Assembly (NCBI RefSeq): GCF_900590755.1
Contig: NZ_UUOC01000008.1
Span: forward strand, 98,441-162,440
Direction of reading: 5' to 3'
From: Pseudomonas viridiflava
GTDB taxonomy: Bacteria; Pseudomonadota; Gammaproteobacteria; Pseudomonadales; Pseudomonadaceae
Length of the DNA: 64,000 bases
The notes under the pieces are model-generated. The model saw nothing but the letters and a program-made list of their open reading frames with translations. It searched no databases and was not told the origin of the DNA. Below are positions 1 through 7,847 of the stretch, piece after piece. The first letter of the stretch is position 1. The number at the start of each line of letters is the position of its first letter. The translations under genes were made by a program, and so were the position numbers.

Positions 1-571
1 CGAACTTGCCGTAAGTCTTGGATTGCTGCCAATCAAGCGGGCTGATCCGCCAACTGTGCAGCGGGTCATCCTTGAGGTGCTTGAGCCTTGATTTCATCTG
101 TTTCCTGGACAGGTGAAACCAGAACTTGAAGATCAGCGCACCTTCGTCGGTGAGCATCTTTTCCAGGCGCTCGGACGCGTTGATCGCCTGGTCGAGCACC
201 GGGTCCTTGAACAATCCATGGACCCGGCCCTGAAGCATCTGGCTGTACCAGTTGCCGAAGAAAATCCCCATGCGCCCCTTAGCAGGCAGTTGCCGCCAGT
301 AACGCCAGGCCACGGGATGGGCCAGTTCTTCATCGGTTTGTTGGTCGAAGGTGCGCACTTCGATGAAGCGCGGGTCCATCCATTCATTGAGCAGCTTGAC
401 GGTCTCGCCCTTGCCCGCGCCTTCGATGCCATTGATCAGCACGATGATCTGGCGTTTGCCCTGCTCGTGAAGGTCGTACTGCGCATCAAGCAAGGCCTCG
501 CGCAGTCCAGGGACTTCAGCGTCGTAGGTTTCCTTGGCAATGACGTGACCGATTTCAGCGGATTCGAACAT
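1..571 (-). CDS. pap: Polyphosphate:AMP phosphotransferase (PPK2 class), 5' part
   Basis: Only the first 190 codons are inside the window; the frame stays open to base 1. PPK2-family enzymes move phosphate between polyphosphate and nucleotides in the cytoplasm. The visible N-terminus starts MFESAEIGHVIAKETYDAE and carries a Walker-A-like loop NGIEGAGKGET near residue 48, then the family blocks EWMDPRFIEV, YWRQLPAKGRMGIFFGNWY and FKFWFHLSRKQMKSR. The start MFESAEI and the segment order match the AMP-phosphotransferase (Pap) type with two PPK2 modules, but the second module is outside the window. It is convergent with nothing visible; a REP hairpin lies between its start and the next gene. Confidence 0.9.
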   Translation of the reverse strand, partial: MFESAEIGHVIAKETYDAEVPGLREALLDAQYDLHEQGKRQIIVLINGIEGAGKGETVKLLNEWMDPRFIEVRTFDQQTDEELAHPVAWRYWRQLPAKGRMGIFFGNWYSQMLQGRVHGLFKDPVLDQAINASERLEKMLTDEGALIFKFWFHLSRKQMKSRLKHLKDDPLHSWRISPLDWQQSKTYGKF

Positions 572-620
572 GCAGGTGTTCCCTCTTTTCAACAAACCCA
601 GAGCCTGGAATGCATTTCCC

Positions 621-694
621 TGTAGGAGCTGCCGAAGGCTGCGAAAGCAGTGTCTCTGATGCATCGTAATTCGCAGCCTTCGGCAGCTCCTACA
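621..694. repeat. REP/BIME hairpin, GAAGGCTGCGA family
   Basis: Arms TGTAGGAGCTGCCGAAGGCT and their reverse complement flank a loop of about 24 nt. This Pseudomonas REP family recurs at 7035, 11507, 33677, 46175, 52325 and 53897 in this window. Confidence 0.92.
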
Positions 695-771
695 AGTCTG
701 GTGCTTGCAATAAAGTTGAGACTAACCCACCCCCGACAAAGTTGCCGGGGCCAGGTCAACTCAAATGAAAC

Positions 772-3700
772 TCAGAACCACTTCTGCCTCATGCTGCTGG
801 TCAATTGCTCCAGCAGGGCTTTTTCGGCGGCTTGGAGGCTGGCGATCAAGGCCCGGCCTTGTCGGTCGTATTCGTCGTGATCACTTGGAGGGTGCTCTTC
901 AAGAGCATCCATTTGCGCCCTGATCGATGCAGTGGCGCGGGTCAACTCAGCCTGATGCTCGGCACGCAGACGATCGTTCCAGCGCCGGTCAGCCACGGCG
1001 TAGTTCACGAACTCGTCACCGGCTTCACGCTCCAGCACCTGACGGCGCGCAGCAAGAATGGCCTGACGATCCACCGAGGCCAGACGACTCCAGGCCATGC
1101 TCAGGGGCTGGCCGGGCAGATTCAGGTCGCTGGCCAGGCCGATTCGGTAGGCCATGCGCACTTCCGCCTCATCGACCTGTACACCCCGAGCCTCGCGAAC
1201 GAGGATTTCCATGTCGGCGATGGCCTGCACTTCGTTCAGGCAAAATAACCCGCGAATCACGCGGAATAACACTTCAGTGTGCTGCGCCTCAGGCACGCCT
1301 TGCAGTTCATTACGGGCATACACCGCCACCTGAATGTCGCTGAAAATCAGCCGCGCGCCGTCCTCACAGGTCTGGTCGGATCCGAACAGCCGATCATTGG
1401 CCATAATCTCCAGTTCAGCACGCAACGCCGGGTCAGCGGCGGCGGCTTCAAGCACTCGCATGACGTCATTGGCCAACTCTTCATGAAAACGCCTGAAGTC
1501 CGGCGCCTCGTGCAGCCGCTGCAGCAACACCAGCAAGTTAGGTGCATCGCTGGCTGTTTCAACCTGTTCCCAAGCAATGCGCAACCTGGAATTGAGTTCG
1601 GTGCGGCCTTCCACCAGCCAGATATCCAGGACCGGCAAAGGCGGCGCATACGGCGTATGACCTGCGTTGTGGGCATGCCAGTCAGTATCATCGTCAGATG
1701 AACTCTCCTCATCGCTGGTGGTGGTATCGACCACCAGATCACGGATCTCCTCGGGGAAGTTGTATTCAAGTCGATAAGCCATGTCGTAGCCTCGATCATT
1801 GATCCAGAACAGGCGCAGGTCTTCATGATCGATAGGGTTGTCATAAGCATGAATGGTTAGTTGCCACACCTGGTTCTGGCTGTTTTCCACAATGTGATTC
1901 GGCAAATGCACAATCTGGTTATCGCTGATGTCCAGCGATCGCAGGCCGAGGTGCTCGGCCCAGGCCGGCCATTGAGTCAAGCCGGTGTCGTTCAGCCACA
2001 GCGTTGAAAGGCGAAGGCGCTCGATATCAGTGAACTCGCCGATGATATTGCCGGTCAGGTCCAGCTCGTCCAGATTGCGTATGCGCATGAACAGATCAAA
2101 AGCGGCCTGATCGATGGTTAGCCCCATGCCCTCCAGGGACAGATGCGTCAGCTCCTGCATGCCCGCCAGCCCATCCGGCAATTGGGTCAGCCCGCCTCCC
2201 ATTATTTCCAGACGCCTGACTCGCGGAAAACGCCCCAGTAGACGGTTGATGTCTTCTGCGCCGCCGGTGACCCTGCTCAGGGTCAGGTAATTGATTTCCG
2301 CATAGTGCTGGGGCAAGTCAGGCATATCGGAAAAGCCTCTGAAATCCAGACCTTCAAAGAGCAGATTGCTTGAGTGCATCGGCGACATCGAATCACTGAA
2401 ACGCCAGGCCCTCCCGAGGGCGTCGGCGACGGATCGACGGACCGCAAATCGTTCACTACTGATAGCCGGACCAGGACCGATCGGGTGGACCCAACCCTCA
2501 AGTGCGCTGTGCAAGACTTCCCAGGACTGCAATCTGGCCCGGGTCGCTTCCAGCAATTGCGGCATGCTCCACCCCCGGAACATCAGATTCTGCACATGGA
2601 CCGCAAGGCTTGGGGCTTCCGGATACAGAACCGTCAGCATCGCAATCAATTCGTCGGAGTTGGCGGGCTGGTCTGGCAGGTCGGGCAGGAAGGCCCCAGC
2701 CCCCCGCCCGCTCATTTCGTAACCGAAACGACGATTTGCCAGGCGCGCGGGGCCGCGAAAACCGGGGGCGATCTCCTGCAGCCCGAGGACCTTCGCCACA
2801 CGTTTGCGCTGGGACGTTGCATCACTGGCAAGTCGTTGGCGTAGCGCAGTTGCATCAGCCAGGCCACTGGTGCTCATCACGCCTTCGGGCATGGCATCCA
2901 CAACTGCGGTGTAGAAGTCGCTCTCGGGCGCAAACACCTTGCCCAAGTGATCACAGACCGTATACCCCAGACGCCTGAACGAGGTTTTCAGGTCCCAATG
3001 CAGTGGATTTTCCCCGTCGTGACGCCAGGCACCAGCGCCGTTGTCCTCCAGCTGCGGCGTAAATCTTTTGCCGCGTGGCGCCTTGAGCCGCCACTTATTC
3101 AGAGTCGTGTCCAGCTCGACCCGATAAAACCGGCCCTCAATGCCGATGTAGTTCGTGCCCTGGTAGTTGAAAACGCCCTCGGCGCTGGGCTTCATGCCTG
3201 AGGGTAAAACTACATCTGCGCTGAAGGGCGCCAGGTCGGGCGACCACAAACGGGTCTGACCATCGGCCAGCTTGACCGGGATCATCTTGCCGACAAATGA
3301 AGAGTCCTTGATCGCAGGGGTTTCGACGGGCAATGCGGCTTTACCGGCGGCGGCGAACGCAGCCAGCATGGCCAGGTTCTCTGCGACGCTGGCCAGATGT
3401 TTGAGGGCCTCATCCATATCGTTATGAGCCCAGGCCTCAATTCCTTCAAACGTGTCCACCAGCAGCTGCGAACCCGCCACGACCATCATCACTTCGCCCA
3501 GCACCGGCACGAACAGAGCGGCGAGATTAACGGCGTTCATGCCTAGTTCCAGGTAATGGGCCAGGCGCTTCTGGCGAGATGCCTGGTCTTCATCGCCAGT
3601 GGGCACCGCAATAGCACGGGCATCGTCCTTGATGCGCAACATGCGCTGGAAATGAAAATAATCCAGCAGCGGGTAAGGAATTTTCTCGACCTCCAGGTTC

Positions 3701-4782
3701 AGATTGGCATTCTCGTCCACTTCAGAGACCACCCACTGTCTGGGGATCAGCCCCGTATCCCCTGGCACCGGACGCGTGCGTTGCGGGGTCAGGCAATCGC
3801 GAAGCTTGCTGATGAACTCGGCCCTGCGACGCTGCGCGACAAAGCCGGCAAAGTACTGCTGATAGTGAGCATCGCGCAGCTTCGTACGCAGGAGCCGCAT
3901 GAACTGATCAAACGAATCGTATTCCTTGAGCGGGGCAGTTGGGTCGTCGGGGATATACACCACACAGCCGCTTAACCCCCGGGGTTGAAACACCAGCACA
4001 TCCCGCAGCGTAAAACCGAGCATTTTCAGGTACTGAATATCCACCGGCCACGCTGTTTTGGGTGCCGCCCAATGCTCGGTCGCCGCAAGGATGGAATCGT
4101 ACGCCCCACTGGACAGCACCTCAGCCCCTTGCATACGTGCCACATGAGCCTCGACATACAGCGCATTGCGCATTTGCTGGCGGAGCAGGTTTTTGATCTG
4201 CGTCGAATTCAGGCCTTTTGCTGGCACAGCGCGGGCGACTGGCTCCAGCACAGCCTTGATATGCGCCTGATACCGGCCACCCAGATCCAGCTTGCGGCAT
4301 AACGCCATGAACTTTGCCGGGGCGATCTTCAACGGGTGGGGATAACTGGTTTTCGCCGCAAGGGTCGCCAGATTGGGGGTGCCATGGAAAATCACCGAAT
4401 CGGCAGTGACGGCATCGACTTCTTCCTGGTGAAAATTCTGTAACGCCGCCTGCAACAACGACTGCACTGTAAAACTGCGATCCACCAGTTTGCTTGGCAG
4501 TGGCAACAGGTTGTCGGCAAAAGTGACATGGCGAAAATGATCGCGATCGACATCCAGACCAAAGCCGAAATTTTGCTCCAGGGCGTTGGCCAGTATTGGT
4601 CGGGCGAAGCTGGTGAGGTCTTGCAAACCGCTCAGCGTCTGTTGCATCTGGCTGCGCAAGTGATGGCTGCGCAGCATGTCGCGATGCAGCCGCTCACGCA
4701 GATCGGCAGTGGTGTAGACGTACCAGGAGGGCACACTGGTTTTGATGAACGGATGGTGAATAGGGGCTGTTGGTTGGCTCAT
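772..4782 (-). CDS. Large LRR protein with C-terminal NEL-type E3 ubiquitin ligase domain
   Basis: A 1336-residue protein. I start it at ATG 4782 (MSQPTAPIHHPFI), which has AAGGAG six bases upstream. The open frame runs on to 4998, but that extension crosses a REP hairpin and is not believable. The long N-terminal part (about 1-800) resembles the dermonecrotic-toxin-like/DUF6543 regions of Pseudomonas giant proteins and contains a hydrophobic stretch near residues 420-450. Residues about 820-975 carry degenerate leucine-rich repeats (RRLEIMGGGLTQLPDGL, LTHLSLEGMGL, LDELDLTGN, LRSLDISDNQIVHLP). After an acidic linker (SDEESSSDDDTD), the C-terminus has the NEL signature TCEDGARLIFSDIQVAVYA: Cys1139 (codon 1366-1368) and Asp1141 form the CxD motif of IpaH/SspH ligases. 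Known family role: ubiquitin transfer inside eukaryotic host cells after secretion. No secretion genes are seen nearby. Host target, and whether it is secreted at all, are unknown. Confidence 0.85.
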   Translation of the reverse strand: MSQPTAPIHHPFIKTSVPSWYVYTTADLRERLHRDMLRSHHLRSQMQQTLSGLQDLTSFARPILANALEQNFGFGLDVDRDHFRHVTFADNLLPLPSKLVDRSFTVQSLLQAALQNFHQEEVDAVTADSVIFHGTPNLATLAAKTSYPHPLKIAPAKFMALCRKLDLGGRYQAHIKAVLEPVARAVPAKGLNSTQIKNLLRQQMRNALYVEAHVARMQGAEVLSSGAYDSILAATEHWAAPKTAWPVDIQYLKMLGFTLRDVLVFQPRGLSGCVVYIPDDPTAPLKEYDSFDQFMRLLRTKLRDAHYQQYFAGFVAQRRRAEFISKLRDCLTPQRTRPVPGDTGLIPRQWVVSEVDENANLNLEVEKIPYPLLDYFHFQRMLRIKDDARAIAVPTGDEDQASRQKRLAHYLELGMNAVNLAALFVPVLGEVMMVVAGSQLLVDTFEGIEAWAHNDMDEALKHLASVAENLAMLAAFAAAGKAALPVETPAIKDSSFVGKMIPVKLADGQTRLWSPDLAPFSADVVLPSGMKPSAEGVFNYQGTNYIGIEGRFYRVELDTTLNKWRLKAPRGKRFTPQLEDNGAGAWRHDGENPLHWDLKTSFRRLGYTVCDHLGKVFAPESDFYTAVVDAMPEGVMSTSGLADATALRQRLASDATSQRKRVAKVLGLQEIAPGFRGPARLANRRFGYEMSGRGAGAFLPDLPDQPANSDELIAMLTVLYPEAPSLAVHVQNLMFRGWSMPQLLEATRARLQSWEVLHSALEGWVHPIGPGPAISSERFAVRRSVADALGRAWRFSDSMSPMHSSNLLFEGLDFRGFSDMPDLPQHYAEINYLTLSRVTGGAEDINRLLGRFPRVRRLEIMGGGLTQLPDGLAGMQELTHLSLEGMGLTIDQAAFDLFMRIRNLDELDLTGNIIGEFTDIERLRLSTLWLNDTGLTQWPAWAEHLGLRSLDISDNQIVHLPNHIVENSQNQVWQLTIHAYDNPIDHEDLRLFWINDRGYDMAYRLEYNFPEEIRDLVVDTTTSDEESSSDDDTDWHAHNAGHTPYAPPLPVLDIWLVEGRTELNSRLRIAWEQVETASDAPNLLVLLQRLHEAPDFRRFHEELANDVMRVLEAAAADPALRAELEIMANDRLFGSDQTCEDGARLIFSDIQVAVYARNELQGVPEAQHTEVLFRVIRGLFCLNEVQAIADMEILVREARGVQVDEAEVRMAYRIGLASDLNLPGQPLSMAWSRLASVDRQAILAARRQVLEREAGDEFVNYAVADRRWNDRLRAEHQAELTRATASIRAQMDALEEHPPSDHDEYDRQGRALIASLQAAEKALLEQLTSSMRQKWF

Positions 4783-4861
4783 GCTCAACTCCTTATGAAA
4801 GAGTGAGCACGTGAACAGGTTTTGCGCTTTGGATGGGGGTAGATAAATACCCACGGTCCTC

Positions 4862-4949
4862 TGTTGGAGCGAGGCTTGCCCGCGAAGAACGATAACGCAG
4901 TCTGTCTGACACACCACAGCGGTTTTATCGCGGGCAAGGGCGCTCCTAC
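4862..4949. repeat. REP hairpin, GAGGCTTGCCCGCGA family
   Basis: Inverted arms TTGGAGCGAGGCTTGCCCGC and CGCGGGCAAGGGCGCTCCTA, slightly diverged from each other, lie between the divergent NEL gene and mnmC. A related copy is at 42877. Confidence 0.88.
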
Positions 4950-5009
4950 GGATCTGCGCATCCACAGACTGCGCTACCATAGCCGCCCGCCTCCACACCG
5001 AGCCGCACC

Positions 5010-6989
5010 GTGACCACCATCACCCGCCATGCCCAGATCGACTGGGACGAACAGGGCAACCCCCACTCCCGGGAGTTTTCCGACGTCTACTTCGCGACGG
5101 GGGCCGGCCTTGAAGAAACTCGACACGTTTTCCTGGTGCAGAACAACCTGCAAGAGCGTTTCAGCGCATTGCCGGGCAACGGCCGACTGGTGATCGGCGA
5201 AACCGGCTTCGGCACCGGTCTGAATTTTCTCTGCGCCTGGCAACTGTTTGCCGAGTGCGCACCGCCGACCGCGCGGCTGCATTTTGTCAGCGTCGAAAAA
5301 TTCCCCCTGAGCCGCGCCGACCTGCAACGCGCGCTGGATCTGTGGCCGGAGCTGTCGCCGTTTGCCACCCCATTGCTTGAGCAATACGTGGCGGTGCATG
5401 AGGGGTTTCAGCGCCTGGTGTTCGACGGTGGCCGCATCACCCTGACCCTGCTGATCGGCGATGTGCTGGAGATGCTGCCGCAACTGGACGGGCAGATTGA
5501 CGCCTGGTTTCTCGATGGATTTGCACCAGCAAAAAACCCGGAAATGTGGACCCCGGAACTGTTCGCAGAACTGGCCCGACTCGCAGCGCCGAACTCGACT
5601 ATCGGCACCTTTACCAGCACCGGCTGGGTTCGGCGTGCGCTAAACGCTGCCGGTTTCAAAATGAAGCGTGTGCCGGGGATCGGCCACAAGTGGGAAGTAC
5701 TGCGCGGCACCTTTATCGGCTGGCCGGACGAAGCGGCGCCAGCGCCCATGGTAAAACCCTGGTTCGCCCGCCCTGCGCCGGTCACTTGCGAGCGTAATGC
5801 CCTGGTCATCGGCGGCGGCATGGCTGGTTGCACCACAGCGGCAAGCCTCGCGGCACGAGGTTGGCAGGTCAGTTTGCTGGAGCGTAAGAGCGATATTGCT
5901 CAGGAAGCGTCAGGCAATCCACAGGGCGTGCTGTACCTGAAACTGTCGGCACACGGCACCGCGCTGTCGCAGTTGATCCTCAGCGGTTTCGGTTATACCC
6001 GCCGCGCACTGGAGCGCTTGCAACGAGGTGTCGACTGGGATGCTTGCGGCGTCTTGCAACTGGCCTTCAATGACAAGGAAGCCCAGCGTCAGGCGCAACT
6101 GGCGGCGGCGTTTCCCGAGGAGTTGTTGTGTCTTGTAGATAAATCTGCGGCAGAAATTCGCAGCGGCGTGGCGCTCGATAGCGGCGGCCTGTTCTTCCCC
6201 GAGGGCGGCTGGGTGCATCCCCCAGCGTTGTGCCGGGCAGCCGTCAGCCATCCGAATATCCGTTTACAGTTGCATCAGAACGCGGTTGAACTGCGCCGCG
6301 AATCCGGTCAATGGCAGGCGTGGGATGGCGACGCAATGTTGGCCAGTGCCGAGGTGGTGATCCTGGCCGGTGCGGCAGATATCAAGCAGTTCTCGGCCAG
6401 CGCCGGGTTGCCACTCAAGCGCATTCGCGGGCAGATCACCCGTCTGGCTCAAACCGCCAACAGCACGGCACTGAGCACCGTGGTCTGCGCCGAAGGTTAT
6501 GTCGCGCCAGCCCGGCTGGGTGAACATACCCTAGGCGCCAGTTTCGATTTCACCAACGAAGACCTGAGCACCACCACGGCAGATCATTTGGGTAACTTGC
6601 AACTGCTGCAGGAAATCTCCGAGGATCTGGCGCAACGGCTCGGCGCAGCTGAATTGCCTGTGGAACAACTGCAAGGTCGCGCTGCGTTCCGCTGCACCAG
6701 CCCGGATTACCTACCTATCATCGGGCCGCTGGCGGATAACGACGCATTCGTTCAAACCTACGCGGCACTGGCCAAGGATGCACGCCAGACCCCGGATGCG
6801 CCCTGCCCGTGGCTCGAAGGCCTGTACATCAACAGCGGCCACGGTTCACGCGGCCTGATTACAGCCCCGCTATGCGCTGAACTCCTCGCCGCCTGGCTCG
6901 ACAACGAACCCCTGCCCCTGCCCCGCAGCGTCGCCGAAGCCTGCCACCCGAACCGGTTCATGTTGCGGGAGTTGATTCGGGGGAAGTGA
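5010..6989 (+). CDS. mnmC: Bifunctional tRNA (mnm5s2U34)-methyltransferase / FAD-dependent oxidoreductase MnmC
   Basis: 659 residues, the usual length for fused MnmC. The N-terminal part (about 1-240) is the SAM-dependent MnmC2 methyltransferase (GETGFGTGLNFL near residue 53; DAWFLDGFAPAKNPEMW). The C-terminal part is the FAD-dependent MnmC1 oxidase, beginning with the dinucleotide-binding loop VIGGGMAGCT (GGGMAG at 268-273) and ending with GLYINSGHGSRGL. Together they convert cmnm5s2U34 to nm5s2U34 and then mnm5s2U34 in the wobble position of certain tRNAs. GTG start at 5010 (TTITRHAQIDWDEQGNP), without a strong Shine-Dalgarno. Single gene, divergent from the NEL gene. Confidence 0.96.
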   Translation: MTTITRHAQIDWDEQGNPHSREFSDVYFATGAGLEETRHVFLVQNNLQERFSALPGNGRLVIGETGFGTGLNFLCAWQLFAECAPPTARLHFVSVEKFPLSRADLQRALDLWPELSPFATPLLEQYVAVHEGFQRLVFDGGRITLTLLIGDVLEMLPQLDGQIDAWFLDGFAPAKNPEMWTPELFAELARLAAPNSTIGTFTSTGWVRRALNAAGFKMKRVPGIGHKWEVLRGTFIGWPDEAAPAPMVKPWFARPAPVTCERNALVIGGGMAGCTTAASLAARGWQVSLLERKSDIAQEASGNPQGVLYLKLSAHGTALSQLILSGFGYTRRALERLQRGVDWDACGVLQLAFNDKEAQRQAQLAAAFPEELLCLVDKSAAEIRSGVALDSGGLFFPEGGWVHPPALCRAAVSHPNIRLQLHQNAVELRRESGQWQAWDGDAMLASAEVVILAGAADIKQFSASAGLPLKRIRGQITRLAQTANSTALSTVVCAEGYVAPARLGEHTLGASFDFTNEDLSTTTADHLGNLQLLQEISEDLAQRLGAAELPVEQLQGRAAFRCTSPDYLPIIGPLADNDAFVQTYAALAKDARQTPDAPCPWLEGLYINSGHGSRGLITAPLCAELLAAWLDNEPLPLPRSVAEACHPNRFMLRELIRGK

Positions 6990-7034
6990 AATCAAAACAT
7001 CACCCCGGTCACTCCCACGGACAATCACCGAACT

Positions 7035-7107
7035 TGTAGGAGCTGCCGAAGGCTGCGAAAACAATGGCACATGAGAAACCGATTCGCAGCCTTCGGCAGC
7101 TCCTACA
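7035..7107. repeat. REP/BIME hairpin, GAAGGCTGCGA family
   Basis: Near-perfect inverted arms (TGTAGGAGCTGCCGAAGGCT and complement) in the mnmC to ABC transporter gap. Confidence 0.92.
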
Positions 7108-7177
7108 GAATCGAACATACATCTGAACCAAAGCCGCTATCCTCACCTCTCACCCAATCCGCAAACGAGCCCACCCC

Positions 7178-7846
7178 ATGCTTGAAGTAAAAAACGTCTT
7201 CAAGAGCTACGCCACCGCACAAGGCCCGCTGGCGGTTTTGCGCGGGGTTGATCTGCGTCTGGCCAGCGGCAGCAGCCTGGCCTTGATGGGCGAGTCCGGC
7301 AGTGGCAAAAGTACGCTGCTACATTTGGTGGCCGGGCTGGATCAGGTGGATGCCGGGCAGATCGAGATTGCCGGGCAGCGCCTTGATCTGATGGGCGAAG
7401 CGCAGCTGGCCAACTGGCGGCGTACGGAAATCGGTCTGGTGTTCCAGCAGTTCAATCTGATCGGCAGCCTCAAGGTCGAAGACAATCTGGCGTTCCAGGC
7501 GCGGCTGGCCGGCCGCTTCGAGCCGCAATGGCAAGCGCAACTGGTGGAGCGGCTGGGGCTTGGAGATTTGCTCAAGCGCTATCCGGAGCAACTGTCTGGA
7601 GGTCAGCAACAGCGGGTGGCGATAGGTCGGGCGCTGGCGTCACGCCCCGGTTTGCTGTTGGCGGATGAGCCCACGGGCAATCTGGATGAAGCCACCAGCG
7701 ATGAAGTCCTGCAATTGTTGCTGGACCTGCTCGCCGACAGTTCAACCAGCCTGCTGATGGTTACCCACAGCCCTCGGGTTGCCGAGCGGCTGGCCGAAAA
7801 AGTAATCCTGCACCACGGTCGGCTGGCCACCGGGATCGAGGTCTGA
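7178..7846 (+). CDS. ABC transporter ATP-binding protein, MacB/LolD-like (AttE type)
   Basis: 222 residues, a minimal ABC ATPase of the lipoprotein/macrolide export class. Walker A is GESGSGKST at 38-46. The signature LSGGQQQR and Walker B LLLADEPTGNLD follow; the latter is characteristic of LolD/FtsE/MacB ATPases that work with FtsX-like permeases. The permease starts 2 bases after its stop, and a CrtC/AttH-like lipoprotein follows, which is the AttE-AttFG-AttH arrangement. The transported substrate is unknown. Confidence 0.9.
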   Translation: MLEVKNVFKSYATAQGPLAVLRGVDLRLASGSSLALMGESGSGKSTLLHLVAGLDQVDAGQIEIAGQRLDLMGEAQLANWRRTEIGLVFQQFNLIGSLKVEDNLAFQARLAGRFEPQWQAQLVERLGLGDLLKRYPEQLSGGQQQRVAIGRALASRPGLLLADEPTGNLDEATSDEVLQLLLDLLADSSTSLLMVTHSPRVAERLAEKVILHHGRLATGIEV

Positions 7847-7847
7847 G

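Noticed and set aside
4783..4998. 72-codon N-terminal extension of the NEL-domain protein
   Set aside because: It reads through a REP hairpin and has no ribosome-binding site, while ATG 4782 has AAGGAG at good spacing.
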